Assembly (NCBI GenBank): GCA_916613615.1
Contig: OU744728.1
Coordinates: 34,928,450 to 34,992,449 of the forward strand
DNA length: 64,000 bases
DNA from: Steromphala cineraria
Lineage: Eukaryota; Mollusca; Gastropoda; Trochida; Trochidae
Direction: 5' to 3'
Notes under the pieces: generated by a model
Seen by the model: only the letters and a program-made list of their open reading frames with translations
The model's database searches: none
What the model was told of the DNA's origin: nothing
Part shown: piece after piece, positions 57,601 through 64,000 of the stretch
How positions within the stretch are numbered: position 1 is the first letter of the stretch
Layout of the letters: each line of letters opens with the position of its first letter
Translations under genes and position numbers: made by a program

Positions 57601-60394
57601 GATGCCAGTTTACATGTTTTGGAATAAACAATTGAAAAAAAAAAATTTCATCAACATTGCGAGAAAAATTCTTTGATAAAATTTGACCGTTATACATGGC
57701 CGTGAATTATAAGGGAATAAAGATTAAAATGTAGTATGGGCAATGAAGAAAACTATGATATATGATATATGATATATGAATTTCACTATTTGGCACAGAA
57801 CTTGAACCAACAATATGCATGAGCTTACCATGTAGAATTGGTTATTCTTTCCAATTAGAAAGTAGAAATAAGAGGTAAAGTGCAAGTTAAAAGGAAATAC
57901 ATGTTAAAGTGGTTCCATAGGTAAAGAATAGGTAGGACAATTGGAGATTCACCAAACCAAACTTTCTTTCAAACCAAAACTTGTATACACTTACTTTCCA
58001 AATATTTCCAGACTATAAAATAACATTTCAAATCCATCTTTTAACAGAACAATAAAAATAACATTGTCATTTTCTTATCAAAAAGCTTAAATTAAATCAA
58101 TCAATACTGAGATAGTGAAACAATTAAGTAATTGCAATTTTTCAGACAAACATGTAAGAATTCACAACATTTTATTAAAATAAAATTGTCAAAACTTATT
58201 TTATTCATGTGTTTAAAATTTGACAAAATTCTAAGTAAATCATAATAAACTCTTAAAAGAAAATCATACAAAGTAATCAACACTGAACCATTATGAGTAT
58301 TCTTGAATATTTATTATAAGAGTATAGGCAATAATATAAACATTTGATATGAGATAGCTAATAAGCTGATATACTGCAGAAAGACATTTGTCAAGCTGAA
58401 TTACAGAATGTTTTGCCTACCGTTTCCTTGCGGAGACTCTGCAGCACTCGCTTGTGGTCCTCCGCGATTGCCTCCCTTGCATCCTTCTCCTTCACCAGCT
58501 CCTGCTGTAACTCTATCATCTGGTCTCTGGATTGAAGATTGATACTATTGAGGGTTCAGGTAGAGTTTAGAATATCCTTGACCTTCCAGATATCTAGAGG
58601 ATGTTTAAGAACTCTAATCATGACCCCCAGCTCCTGTTGTAACTCTATCATCTGATCTCTGAATGAAGATTGTGTTGCCATGGCAATAGAAACCTTGATT
58701 TTCAATAAGGTTAGCTTTTTTAATGAACATTAATAACAGCAGAGCACATGTTACTTTGATAAGGTTAAATACTATAGATGGTTACAGTAGTTTTAAGAAT
58801 ATCCTGTACCATTATACTGAAAGAATGATTAACAACTTACTGTACACCATCATGACCACATTTACAGACACTATTGATCAGGCGTATTTTCTACCTGAGT
58901 CTGAGATCAGTGTCGTCAGTCTTGTTGAGTTGGTCCTGAAGCTGAGAGAGTTTGTGTCTGAGTGTGAGCACCTCGTCCTGTAGCGTCTTCTTGTCCTGGT
59001 CAAAGTCGTGTTTCTTCTCCCTCGCCTCCCGCTTGTACTCGCTCCTCAGCTCCTCCAACTCCGCGATCTTCTCCTGTAGTGAGGAGGTATCATACAGTGA
59101 AACATGCAACTCATGCTAATTTCTACTAGGAGCAACAACGGAGATCTTGATATGTTTGTTTTCATTTTGTTTAGCTTCTCCAACAACATACAACCAATGT
59201 TTTTGCTAGGTGCAAAATACATCTGTCTAATTTCCTCTATCTTTTCTGCAACTAGCAAATTCAAATAGCAAAGGACGAACATACAATTGATATTAGGGCA
59301 AAAGTTAAGGTTTGGATTTTCTCATGTATAGTTATAAGTGACTTACAACAGGGTGATTATACAATATCTTACATATCTTGATGTCACTATTTGTGAGACA
59401 TGAATATGTGTGAAGCTAGATGGCATTCAACAATTCAATCTTAGAGTAATGGTAACAATCATATATTGTATTATGTGGAATGGGTCCTTGTTCTGTCTTC
59501 TAGATCTTCCCCTCTGAAGGGTGTATGTATGAAACAATGAACTGATGTCAACGAGTGACTAACCTGTAGGACACCATCCTTGTGTTTCTCCATGGCGCGG
59601 TACGTGTTCTCGAGGGAGATGAGTTTCTGGTGGACATCGTCCTGACTGCCCTGACTCTCCTCCACACGACCCATCAGCGCCTCCATTTCCTGGCAGGGAA
59701 CATAGAACAACAGTGAGTCTTGTCCAGTGTAGATAGAGTACATGCAATTACTCTTGTCCACCATCAAATCATAACACATAGCTTCGATGGCTCGAAGAGG
59801 GATGACATATTGTAAGTTGATCGATTTTGAAATTCTACTCATTGGCTGTTAGCTAGATACAGCAGAGCACACTGTCACAACTTAAGACAAGGGTATGGTA
59901 TCTCTGGTAAATTGACAGCAACAGCGATTTGCGAACTTCAAGTTTCAAGTTCAAGTTTCAAGCCTTAACTAAAGAGGCTATCCTCTTTACAAACTCCCTG
60001 TTATGAGACAAATACGTAGAAAACCCATCTCATATTAAAGACACAAAACGTGTTTTAAAAATTGATTCAAATCAACAAACTGCAATGAACTGCAACAGTA
60101 GAATAGTCTCCTTGTAACAATATAATGTGTGAGTAACTTATAATGATTTCTTTAACAGTGAATAGATACATTCACTTAGACCAGATATAAACTAAGTCAA
60201 TGTCAAGACCTCCAAGGGAGATAACCCACCTCCTGCATCTCCTCCTTCTGCATCCTGCCGTGCCTCTGCTCATTGAAGAGTTCCTCCTTGGTGTGCTCCA
60301 GTTGGCGGACAAGCTCGTCCCTCTCCAGCTGCAGTCCCTCCTGAGTGCGCACCTTCACACGCAGTGCTGCACACTCCTCCTGCACCCGCACCAG
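33542..60394 (-). CDS. Gene 2: 3' part of a long coiled-coil, centrosomal/ciliary-type protein (17 exons seen)
   Basis: Seventeen minus-strand exons, each with AG acceptor and GT donor, join in frame from 60394 down to the TAG at 33542-33544: about 776 codons, with the N-terminus off the right edge. Most of the product is charged, heptad-like helix rich in Glu, Gln, Lys, Arg and Leu. The helix breaks near GLLGITPRR and SVNGATSPVP, and near the C-terminus at YPSPSRSS, SVSPTRE and SSPTRM. These S/T-P sites look like proline-directed phosphorylation sites. Thirteen of sixteen junctions are phase 0, common in modular coiled-coil genes. The style suggests a centriole or basal-body protein (a CEP128-like protein is one guess), but I cannot name it safely; generic coiled-coil proteins look alike. 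Its introns hold two minisatellites and many mobile elements. Confidence 0.85.
33978..34160 (-). CDS. Gene 2 exon: last long coiled-coil
   Basis: Acceptor TGTTGCTAG, donor GTGAGT, 61 codons in phase 0. It starts ATRSVSPTREQHLGSSLEER and ends LQNTLSHQTK. Confidence 0.88.
34662..34799 (-). CDS. Gene 2 exon: Ser/Pro-rich linker
   Basis: Acceptor TTGTTCTAG, donor GTAAAT, 46 codons in phase 0. It starts SPARYPSPSRSSFQQKFQGD and ends SNPVHYRM. Three SP motifs suggest proline-directed phosphorylation (inference). Confidence 0.87.
35139..35244 (-). CDS. Gene 2 coiled-coil exon
   Basis: Acceptor TGTTGCTAG, donor GTACGT. It completes Met, then reads QQRQNWTIQRELRERNERQQ and ends EKEMQKLPG. Confidence 0.87.
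35858..36024 (-). CDS. Gene 2 exon
   Basis: Acceptor GTCCACACAG. It starts EHVEETNKVKMRQGRTKGGV and ends EEELNKQLE plus AT. The donor GTAAAA is used after AT; the next exon supplies G to make Met. Read through, the frame would hit TAA at once. The less usual donor is supported by this exact phase match. Confidence 0.82.
37310..37393 (-). CDS. Gene 2 coiled-coil exon
   Basis: Acceptor TTGTCCCCAG, donor GTGAGT, 28 codons in phase 0. It starts DESLDHLRRDLEKEKNIQLE and ends SLKDRLFR. Confidence 0.88.
37735..37839 (-). CDS. Gene 2 coiled-coil exon
   Basis: Acceptor GATCTCCGCAG, donor GTGGGT, 35 codons in phase 0. It starts ANLRACNEEMRNHVNDLKQE and ends LLQKTQRDK. Confidence 0.88.
38494..38572 (-). 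CDS. Gene 2 exon: non-coiled linker
   Basis: Acceptor TTTTGTTGTAG, donor GTAAGA. It completes Ser and reads VNGATSPVPFNGPNSGKYRT and then PITVAL: rich in Pro, Gly, Asn and Ser, likely a flexible hinge between coiled-coils. Confidence 0.85.
38802..39022 (-). CDS. Gene 2 exon: coiled-coil, then a break
   Basis: Acceptor TTGTCACCAG, donor GTAAGT, 73 codons plus two bases. It starts DNRREMERLREQIKSLEEEV. Its end (GLLGITPRRVNQG) leaves the heptad pattern and starts a short non-helical linker. Confidence 0.88.
39023..40540 (-). other. Gene 2 intron with a possible worn SINE
   Basis: AT-rich. The plus strand at about 39825-39836 has GATTCGATCCC, close to a tRNA B box, with a weak A-box-like run about 50 bp before it. 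This may be an old SINE. A (GATAA)n run lies at about 40375-40390. Confidence 0.3.
40541..40672 (-). CDS. Gene 2 coiled-coil exon beside the 31-bp array
   Basis: Acceptor CAACTGTTGCAG, donor GTAGAT, 44 codons in phase 0. It starts ELDTQRQQTRQVTKEKVFAV and ends ERIKDKVKQ. A 31-bp tandem array begins at its acceptor. The intron on its 5' side is about 9.6 kb, the largest seen in gene 2. Confidence 0.88.
40673..41040 (-). repeat. 31-bp minisatellite starting at a gene 2 acceptor
   Basis: CAACAGTGATAGATCTGGGT recurs every 31 bp (40741, 40772, 40803, 40834, 40865, 40896 and onward), roughly eleven units, with worn relatives to about 41180. On the minus strand each unit ends CTGTTGCAC where the exon's own acceptor is CTGTTGCAG, so the acceptor looks like the last unit of the array. 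Confidence 0.88.
41181..45480 (-). other. Gene 2 long intron, central part
   Basis: AT-rich. Between about 43800 and 44330 there are three very diverged copies of a unit with AACACAACCCTTGAAA and AGCAATATC motifs, spaced 150-180 bp. No coding signal. Confidence 0.4.
45483..45828. mobile_element. MITE with 20-22 bp terminal inverted repeats and TA flanks
   Basis: CCGTATTCGTCCTAT near the left end is matched by ATAGGACGAATACGG at the right end, each flanked by TA. Inside, TAATAAGCGCCCCC is repeated several times with long C runs. No ORF. This fits a TA-targeting DNA transposon derivative; similar GCGCC-rich repeats occur in many invertebrates. Confidence 0.78.
46240..46480. promoter_or_regulatory. 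GC/CpG-richer island in a gene 2 intron
   Basis: About 240 bp with several CG dinucleotides in an otherwise AT-rich intron, including GGTCGCGCTGCCC and CCCATAATGCACTGGG (similar to ZNF143-type promoter motifs). On the minus strand GGTTGCCCGG resembles half of an RFX X-box. An internal promoter for gene 2 is one possibility; the evidence is only composition and motifs. Confidence 0.25.
46925..47085. mobile_element. Relative of the GCGCTTATT-type MITE
   Basis: GCGGCGCTTATTTTTT, CACGCTTATTAGAGGCC and CAGCGCTTATTGGAGACC, ending GAAAATACAGTATG, repeat the inner motif of the element at 45483-45828 in the other orientation. The left end is worn. Confidence 0.5.
49434..50215. mobile_element. Interspersed repeat rich in GTGACCTTGACCTTTGACC, copy 1
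   Basis: It starts ACTAGATTAGCGTTTGCGGG, then AAAAGCAGAGCAGCCCCG and CTTGGGGTTTCGCCTTACCC. Five or so TGACCTTGACC(TTTGACC) runs follow at intervals of 100-150 bp. It ends near GAGTAGTAAGGTATGAATAA, just before the exon at 50247. No coding capacity. Confidence 0.78.
50247..50429 (-). CDS. Gene 2 coiled-coil exon
   Basis: Acceptor TTTTTTGTCAG, donor GTGAGT, 61 codons in phase 0. It starts VRDAVNRERQVLETEKELFF and ends LQQVNVLRN. Confidence 0.88.
51385..51622. repeat. Local duplication and (GTAACTAT)n microsatellite
   Basis: A segment with TACATACAATGTTTTCATTT is found twice about 105-110 bp apart. The second copy ends in about six perfect copies of the octamer GTAACTAT (51570-51622). Confidence 0.8.
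51766..51867 (-). CDS. Gene 2 coiled-coil exon
   Basis: Acceptor TCTGCCTGCAG, donor GTAGGT, 34 codons in phase 0. It starts EKSEEVCRLQDLIKGLEDER and ends VQEEITLQ. Confidence 0.88.
52354..52512 (-). CDS. Gene 2 coiled-coil exon beside the 108-bp array
   Basis: Acceptor ACGTGTCCCCAG, donor GTATGT, 53 codons in phase 0. It starts DCAMMKLRESMFLEKQQALE and ends EHANLLA. Its acceptor and first seven bases (GACTGTG) are the same sequence found in every unit of the array that fills the next 2.8 kb of intron. Confidence 0.88.
52494..55360 (-). repeat. 108-bp minisatellite built from a gene 2 splice acceptor
   Basis: Starting with a diverged unit that includes the exon boundary at 52512, units recur at 52604, 52766, 52874, 52982, 53090, 53198, 53306, 53468 and onward to 55250. 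There are 21 units of 108 bp in blocks of 5, 10 and 6. Each block is preceded by a 162-bp variant unit (52604, 53306, 54548). On the minus strand every unit carries TACGTCTCCCCAG (or TCTTCCCAG) then GACTGTG, the same acceptor and exon start as the real exon. Units are 95% or more alike by eye, so the array is young or kept uniform by unequal exchange. Confidence 0.95.
55361..56451 (-). other. Gene 2 intron between the array and the second interspersed repeat
   Basis: AT-rich, without coding signal or a repeat that I can support. Confidence 0.5.
56452..57280. mobile_element. Interspersed repeat rich in GTGACCTTGACCTTTGACC, copy 2
   Basis: Same start (ACTAGATTAGCGTTGCGGG), module order and end as the copy at 49434, same orientation, about 85-90% alike by eye. 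It continues with a GCGGCGGCGG microsatellite (57246-57271) that is missing from copy 1, so this end is more complete. Confidence 0.8.
57281..58420 (-). other. Gene 2 intron, AT-rich remainder
   Basis: A short (GATATAT)n run lies at about 57757-57778. No other structure is supported. Confidence 0.5.
58421..58526 (-). CDS. Gene 2 coiled-coil exon
   Basis: Acceptor TTCAATCCAG, donor GTAGGC. It completes Arg, then starts DQMIELQQELVKEKDAREAI and ends QSLRKET. A partial copy of its first 30 or so bases and acceptor lies 132 bp upstream in transcription (58627-58665). Confidence 0.88.
58627..58665 (-). pseudogene. Partial duplicate of a gene 2 exon start, with acceptor
   Basis: Minus-strand CTTCATTCAG followed by AGATCAGATGATAGAGTTAC repeats the acceptor and start of the exon at 58421-58526 with a few substitutions. 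The copy loses similarity after the codons for QELG and has no matching donor. It sits 132 bp (44 codons) upstream, so use of this acceptor would keep frame, but it would read into a TGA before the real exon. Confidence 0.7.
58895..59073 (-). CDS. Gene 2 coiled-coil exon
   Basis: Acceptor CTCACTACAG, donor GTAGAA. It starts EKIAELEELRSEYKREAREK and ends KTDDTDLRL plus two bases (AG) that the next exon completes to Arg. Confidence 0.88.
59564..59689 (-). CDS. Gene 2 coiled-coil exon
   Basis: Acceptor TTCCCTGCCAG, donor GTTAGT, 42 codons in phase 0. It starts EMEALMGRVEESQGSQDDVH and ends EKHKDGVLQ. Confidence 0.88.
60230..60394 (-). CDS. Gene 2, first exon visible in the window
   Basis: Acceptor GTGGTGTAG, donor GTGGGT, 55 codons in phase 0. 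It starts LVRVQEECAALRVKVRTQEG and ends RMQKEEMQE. Unbroken coiled-coil. Earlier exons are not seen in the remaining 3.6 kb, which is filled with mobile DNA. Confidence 0.88.
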
Positions 60395-60469
60395 CTACAC
60401 CACAAGTCACACAGTCAGGAGCATTGCATATATCATTCCGTGCAGCATTAGAGAAATAAATTCTGTCTA

Positions 60470-60642
60470 ATGCTGCATCACGTTTTACATGTATTCTAGT
60501 CTATGTGAATTATTTTTGATATGAATTGTTTTGAATATTATGTAATTAGTTGTCATCACATTTCTGGAGAATTGTAATTATACAAAACAAATTTCCCTTC
60601 TGGGACAATAAAGATTATCTTATCTTATCTTATCTTATCTTA
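60470..60642 (+). mobile_element. Probable LINE or SINE 3' tail with (TTATC)n
   Basis: TTTCCCTTCTGGGACAATAAAG followed by ATTATCTTATCTTATCTT is the form of many non-LTR retrotransposon 3' ends: a short conserved tail, then a pentamer microsatellite. No ORF is left; the family is uncertain. Confidence 0.55.
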
Positions 60643-60675
60643 ATCACTTCAAACTTACACATACCAAACAACACA

Positions 60676-61133
60676 CAGTGCCATGCCAAAAGTATTGCAA
60701 CAAACGCCATTTTCCCATAGGATCCCATGTTATTTCTGTAATAAAACTTAGTAATTATGTAGTCTAACCCCTTGAGATCATGTTCATAATTTTCAATTTC
60801 ATCAATGTTAAGCATTGTTTTGGAAAACGGCAAAATTATGATTTGGTATTTCTACCATGACGTCACTTCCCCATTGCCACCATTTGACAGCAGCCAAAAA
60901 CGGTGGGAAAATTTATACATATCCCAGTAATCTTTTAACCATTTCGTTAAAAAAACATTTTATCCCAAATCGGAAATTGTGTATGTGTTGCAAAATAGAC
61001 TTTCTGTTTTCGTGTCCATTTTTAGTCAAATATATTTTAAAATGTGGCAATTAAAATTATTTATGCTACACTGAAATAACATGGTAGCCTATGGGAAAAT
61101 GACATTTGTTGCAATACGTTTGGCACGGCACTG
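60676..61133. mobile_element. Tc1/mariner-type MITE, 458 bp
   Basis: Terminal inverted repeats of about 60 bp: the left end CAGTGCCATGCCAAAAGTAT and the right end, reversed, CAGTGCCGTGCCAAACGTAT, then GCAACAAA, CATTTTCCCATAGG and CATGTTATTTC on both sides. CAGTG ends and a TA on the right flank fit the Tc1/mariner group. The left flank reads CA, so the target duplication is not perfect. No transposase frame. Confidence 0.85.
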
Positions 61134-62653
61134 TAGCCCCTTCATTACTTGGTAAGATATAACCACAAGTGATTAAGTATTTCATTTCAAATTTCAAAAT
61201 TATACATGCCTTCTTGTGCTTGCACTATTTGGTCAGAAATGACTTTGATTTAAGATTTTTAGATCTGTGTGCATGTTCTCTTCATGCTTTCACAGCTATA
61301 TAATGTAATGTAATGCAATCCATCCAAAGTTCATGTTTCAACAGATTGTGGTTTGAGAGGTAAACCTTTGCAGACCTTGAGCACATTTTATGAGTGCTTC
61401 ATTGATGGAAAAAAGACATTTGTAACAAATTTGAATACATCTTGACATTTTTAAGATAATGAGCAATTAATAATTTATAATGAATAATTTTTGCATCGAA
61501 TCATAATCAATCATTGAATTTGTAACATAGGCTATATTTCACATCAATTATTTTTCATAATACTAATTTTACTTATAATGAACAAACCTATTTTTGTAAC
61601 AAATGCAGTTATTTAATCTCAATACAAAAACAATTGACCATAGTGAACATCATGATTATTATCTTAACTGAAGCATTTTTTCATTAAATATATTATGAGA
61701 ATTTAACAATCTTTAGCACCTTATTCTCATCTTACCTTCCCTTAAGTGAATAATCAAAGGTTCTTAGTTCATCAATATGGTCTGCCATGAACTCATGTGA
61801 AAAAAACATAACATAACTCAATTTTCAATTACACCAGTTCCATTTCGTAATGATGTAACCTTAAAGTATCTTTGTGAAGATACTATCAGGGAAGAAACCC
61901 TGTTTGTACATTCATAATAGATATAGATTGTAATGGTCAAAATAAGTATTTTTACAAGTTTAATTTTCATTTAAGAATTAATCTCTTTTCAGTTTATTTT
62001 TATTCAAAATTTAAAGATTTATATTTTTTCCACTCTGAAGTTTATCTTTTTAATGCAACCAATTAGCATAACCAAGGGAAGGAACTGCTAAGTCTTCTTC
62101 ATCCTCATCAGTCTAAGCCATGTGCTTCATTAGTTAGAGGTCATGAAGTGCATGGTCTGCATTTCAAGATTTTAAGTTCCATTTAAAGGTCAAAAACAAT
62201 GGTGAGTGTTTGCATATTCACAGTTAGGTTTATTTTCATTATTATCATTTAATATGATAAACATTTTCATTCAACTTTAATCTAAATTAGGATGCATGTG
62301 GCAGGTAAACATTGCCCTTGCTGTGTCCCTGAAGTAGGTCTATTTTTCTCTCACCTATACTAGCTCACATTGTAATATTTTTCTAACATCATGTCATTAT
62401 CATTTATAAATTTATTGTTTGTAAATTTAATTGAATAATTTCAATTTATACTTCATTTGTTTTGGAAAATATCCTAAACTTAGACAGGGTTTTCTGTTAT
62501 GTTTCAGTTTATCTGTAAGCCTTGTAAGTGAAGAATATGAGAAAGAAATGTAAGAAAAGAATATAAGAAAGAAAGAAAAGAAAGAACAAGAATAAAGATT
62601 TTGAACCTACATAAAGACTTGGTCTTTATAGCATAAACATTGTTTTGACTAAG
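61134..62653 (+). other. AT-rich DNA upstream of the BEL/Pao gag; 5' LTR not identified
   Basis: A 5' LTR and leader are expected here if the element is complete. I cannot mark LTR ends without the 3' LTR, which lies off the window. A purine-rich run (about 62530-62605) precedes the gag ATG. Confidence 0.35.
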
Positions 62654-64000
62654 ATGGAAGACCAAGAAATAAGAACTAGAAGAATGAGTGAGAGAGGTTT
62701 GGAGTTCGCTAAGGAGCAAAGAAGTAGAAAAGTAGATAGTACTTACAAGCAGCTGTTAAGAATCTCCGACAAACTCAAATACGATATGGAAGAAAATCCA
62801 ATGAATAGAGCAAAAGTTGAAGACATACGTCTGAAGTATTCAAGGTGGTTGAAGCTGTATGGTAGCCTATTTGAAATTCGCCAGGACTATTGTAAGTTGC
62901 TAAATCAGACTGAGCTATCTGAACTTTAACGAAGTTTGCAACACGCAGGATGTTACTTTGTCAGCCCTCAAGTCATCATTTGAGCAGTTTTTCCTAGCAC
63001 ATGGTTCTGTACAAGGTTCAAATGCAGATAAGACTAGTGTCGTTTCATCCTTGAAGACAGTTGGTACTAAATGTTCAAGTTCAATTAGGTCAAATGTGTC
63101 ATCTGCTGTTTTACGTGAGAAGCAAAAACAGGCTGAAATACATGCAAAGGTTAAGGCTCTTAAGGAAAGGCAAGAACTTGATAAGTCAAAGTTAGAGCTT
63201 AAGATGAAGGAAGAGGAATTAAATCTGAAAACTCAGTTGGAAATCTCACAGGCTAAAAGTAGAGTTCTGCATGAATTTGAATTTGAACAGTCAGGGCTAG
63301 AGAGTGACAGTGAGGAAAAATCAAGTAAAGATTCGGCTTTTGGCTTAAAGAATGAAGTTGACTTTTCAAATTTAACACCTGCTCATGAAACTTTCAAGGA
63401 TCTTAATCAGCCTCAAAGAGTAGTTTCCTTCTTGCCTTCTCCCCCCTACAACCAAACTGGAGTTAGTTCTGGTAATGTGGAGGTCATTCAGTCAGTCGTC
63501 CAGCAGCTACGCAAGCCTTCCCCTGAAATCCAAAAGTTCTATGGAGACCCATTAGAGTACCAGAGATTTAAGCGGCAGTTTCATGTTAAGATTGTGGCCA
63601 ATTCAGACTCAGTTGATGAGCAGATGAGTTACTTAGAGCAATTCACTTCAGGAGAAGCACTTAGAATAGTGAAGGGTTACAGTTACCTAGATGCTAAAGC
63701 AGGATATGATGCAGCTTGGAAAGAATTAGATGATAGGTATGGAGATCAAGATTCTATTGCATCTGCTCTTGTCAAGCGAGCACTAAGTTGGCCAAGTGTG
63801 AGAATAGACAATCCTAAAGCATTGGATGACTATGCAATTTTCCTACAAGAATGTTTGAATGCTGTGTCTACCATGAATGCGGTCAAGATTCTTGAGTACC
63901 CTGATAACATCAGAAAATTGGTAATGAAGTTACCTTATGGATATCAAGAAAAATGGAGAAGCATTCTTCTTCAAGTAAGGAACACAGGCAGACATGTTGA
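62654..64000 (+). mobile_element. BEL/Pao LTR retrotransposon: gag region, frame break, runs off the window
   Basis: The first open frame (ATG at 62654, TAA at 62927-62929) is basic and helical, starting MEDQEIRTRRMSERGLE. A second frame, one base further on, is open from 62904 to the window end. It holds a long charged coiled-coil, then a DUF1759-type block (IQKFYGDPLEYQRFKRQF at about 63530-63585, later GEALRIVKGYSYLDAKAGYD and WKELDDRYGD), which marks BEL/Pao gag proteins. The frames overlap by 26 bases, so the break is a one-base shift at about 62904-62929: either a damaging indel or a programmed +1 shift. Protease, RT and integrase would lie to the right. It is antisense to gene 2. Confidence 0.82.

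Noticed and set aside
62645..62929. A small independent host gene
   Set aside because: It is directly followed, one frame over, by a BEL/Pao DUF1759-type gag and fits as that element's N-terminal part.

Overview
This is a stretch of animal nuclear genome, most likely from a mollusc and quite possibly a bivalve. The evidence is AT-rich sequence, short GC-rich exons with GT/AG borders, large introns, tRNA-derived SINE pieces, MITEs, LINE and BEL/Pao fragments, and repeats built on the GTGACCTTGACCTTTGACC theme. I associate that theme and the element near 28.1-28.45 kb with bivalve genomes from general knowledge; no search was run. Nothing is bacterial: there are no operons, no CRISPR and no long host ORFs.

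Two spliced host genes converge. Gene 1 (+ strand, 136-26638) has ten or eleven coding exons whose phases join without a break. It encodes a Lys/Gly-rich N-terminal tail, a charged helical middle and a C-terminal region with one recognisable but imperfect EF-hand loop. A second possible start exon (ATG at 3622) joins the body in the same frame as the upstream exons, so the gene may have two alternative 5' ends. Gene 2 (- strand, 60394 down to 33542) shows the last 17 coding exons, about 776 codons, of a long coiled-coil protein of centrosomal/ciliary type. Its 5' part lies beyond the right edge. Every splice junction in the visible part keeps frame.

Layout: 0-4.8 kb, 5' exons of gene 1 with a SINE inverted pair; 4.8-20.3 kb, a giant intron with a 67-bp hairpin minisatellite (12.4-13.0 kb) and a possible minus-strand noncoding transcript with a CCAAT/YY1-like promoter (13.1-15.8 kb); 20.3-27.2 kb, gene 1 body and 3' UTR; 27.2-33.5 kb, intergenic DNA with a MITE relative, a mollusc-type repeat and the 3' end of an L2/CR1-like LINE; 33.5-60.4 kb, gene 2 with two minisatellites and several MITEs in its introns; 60.4-64 kb, a nest of mobile DNA (LINE tail, Tc1-like MITE, BEL/Pao gag with a frame break) probably inside a further gene 2 intron.

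The most unusual signal is recurrent. Tandem or duplicated DNA in several introns contains, or runs directly into, the 3' splice site of the next exon. The extreme case is the 108-bp array at 52.6-55.36 kb, in which each of 24 repeat units (21 of 108 bp and three of 162 bp) carries a copy of the exon's acceptor and first bases. A 31-bp array at 40.68-41.04 kb runs into another acceptor but carries C where the acceptor has G. Single partial copies of exon starts occur at 22-35 and 58627-58665, both at frame-preserving distances but followed by an in-frame stop. A short array also precedes the exon at 25009.
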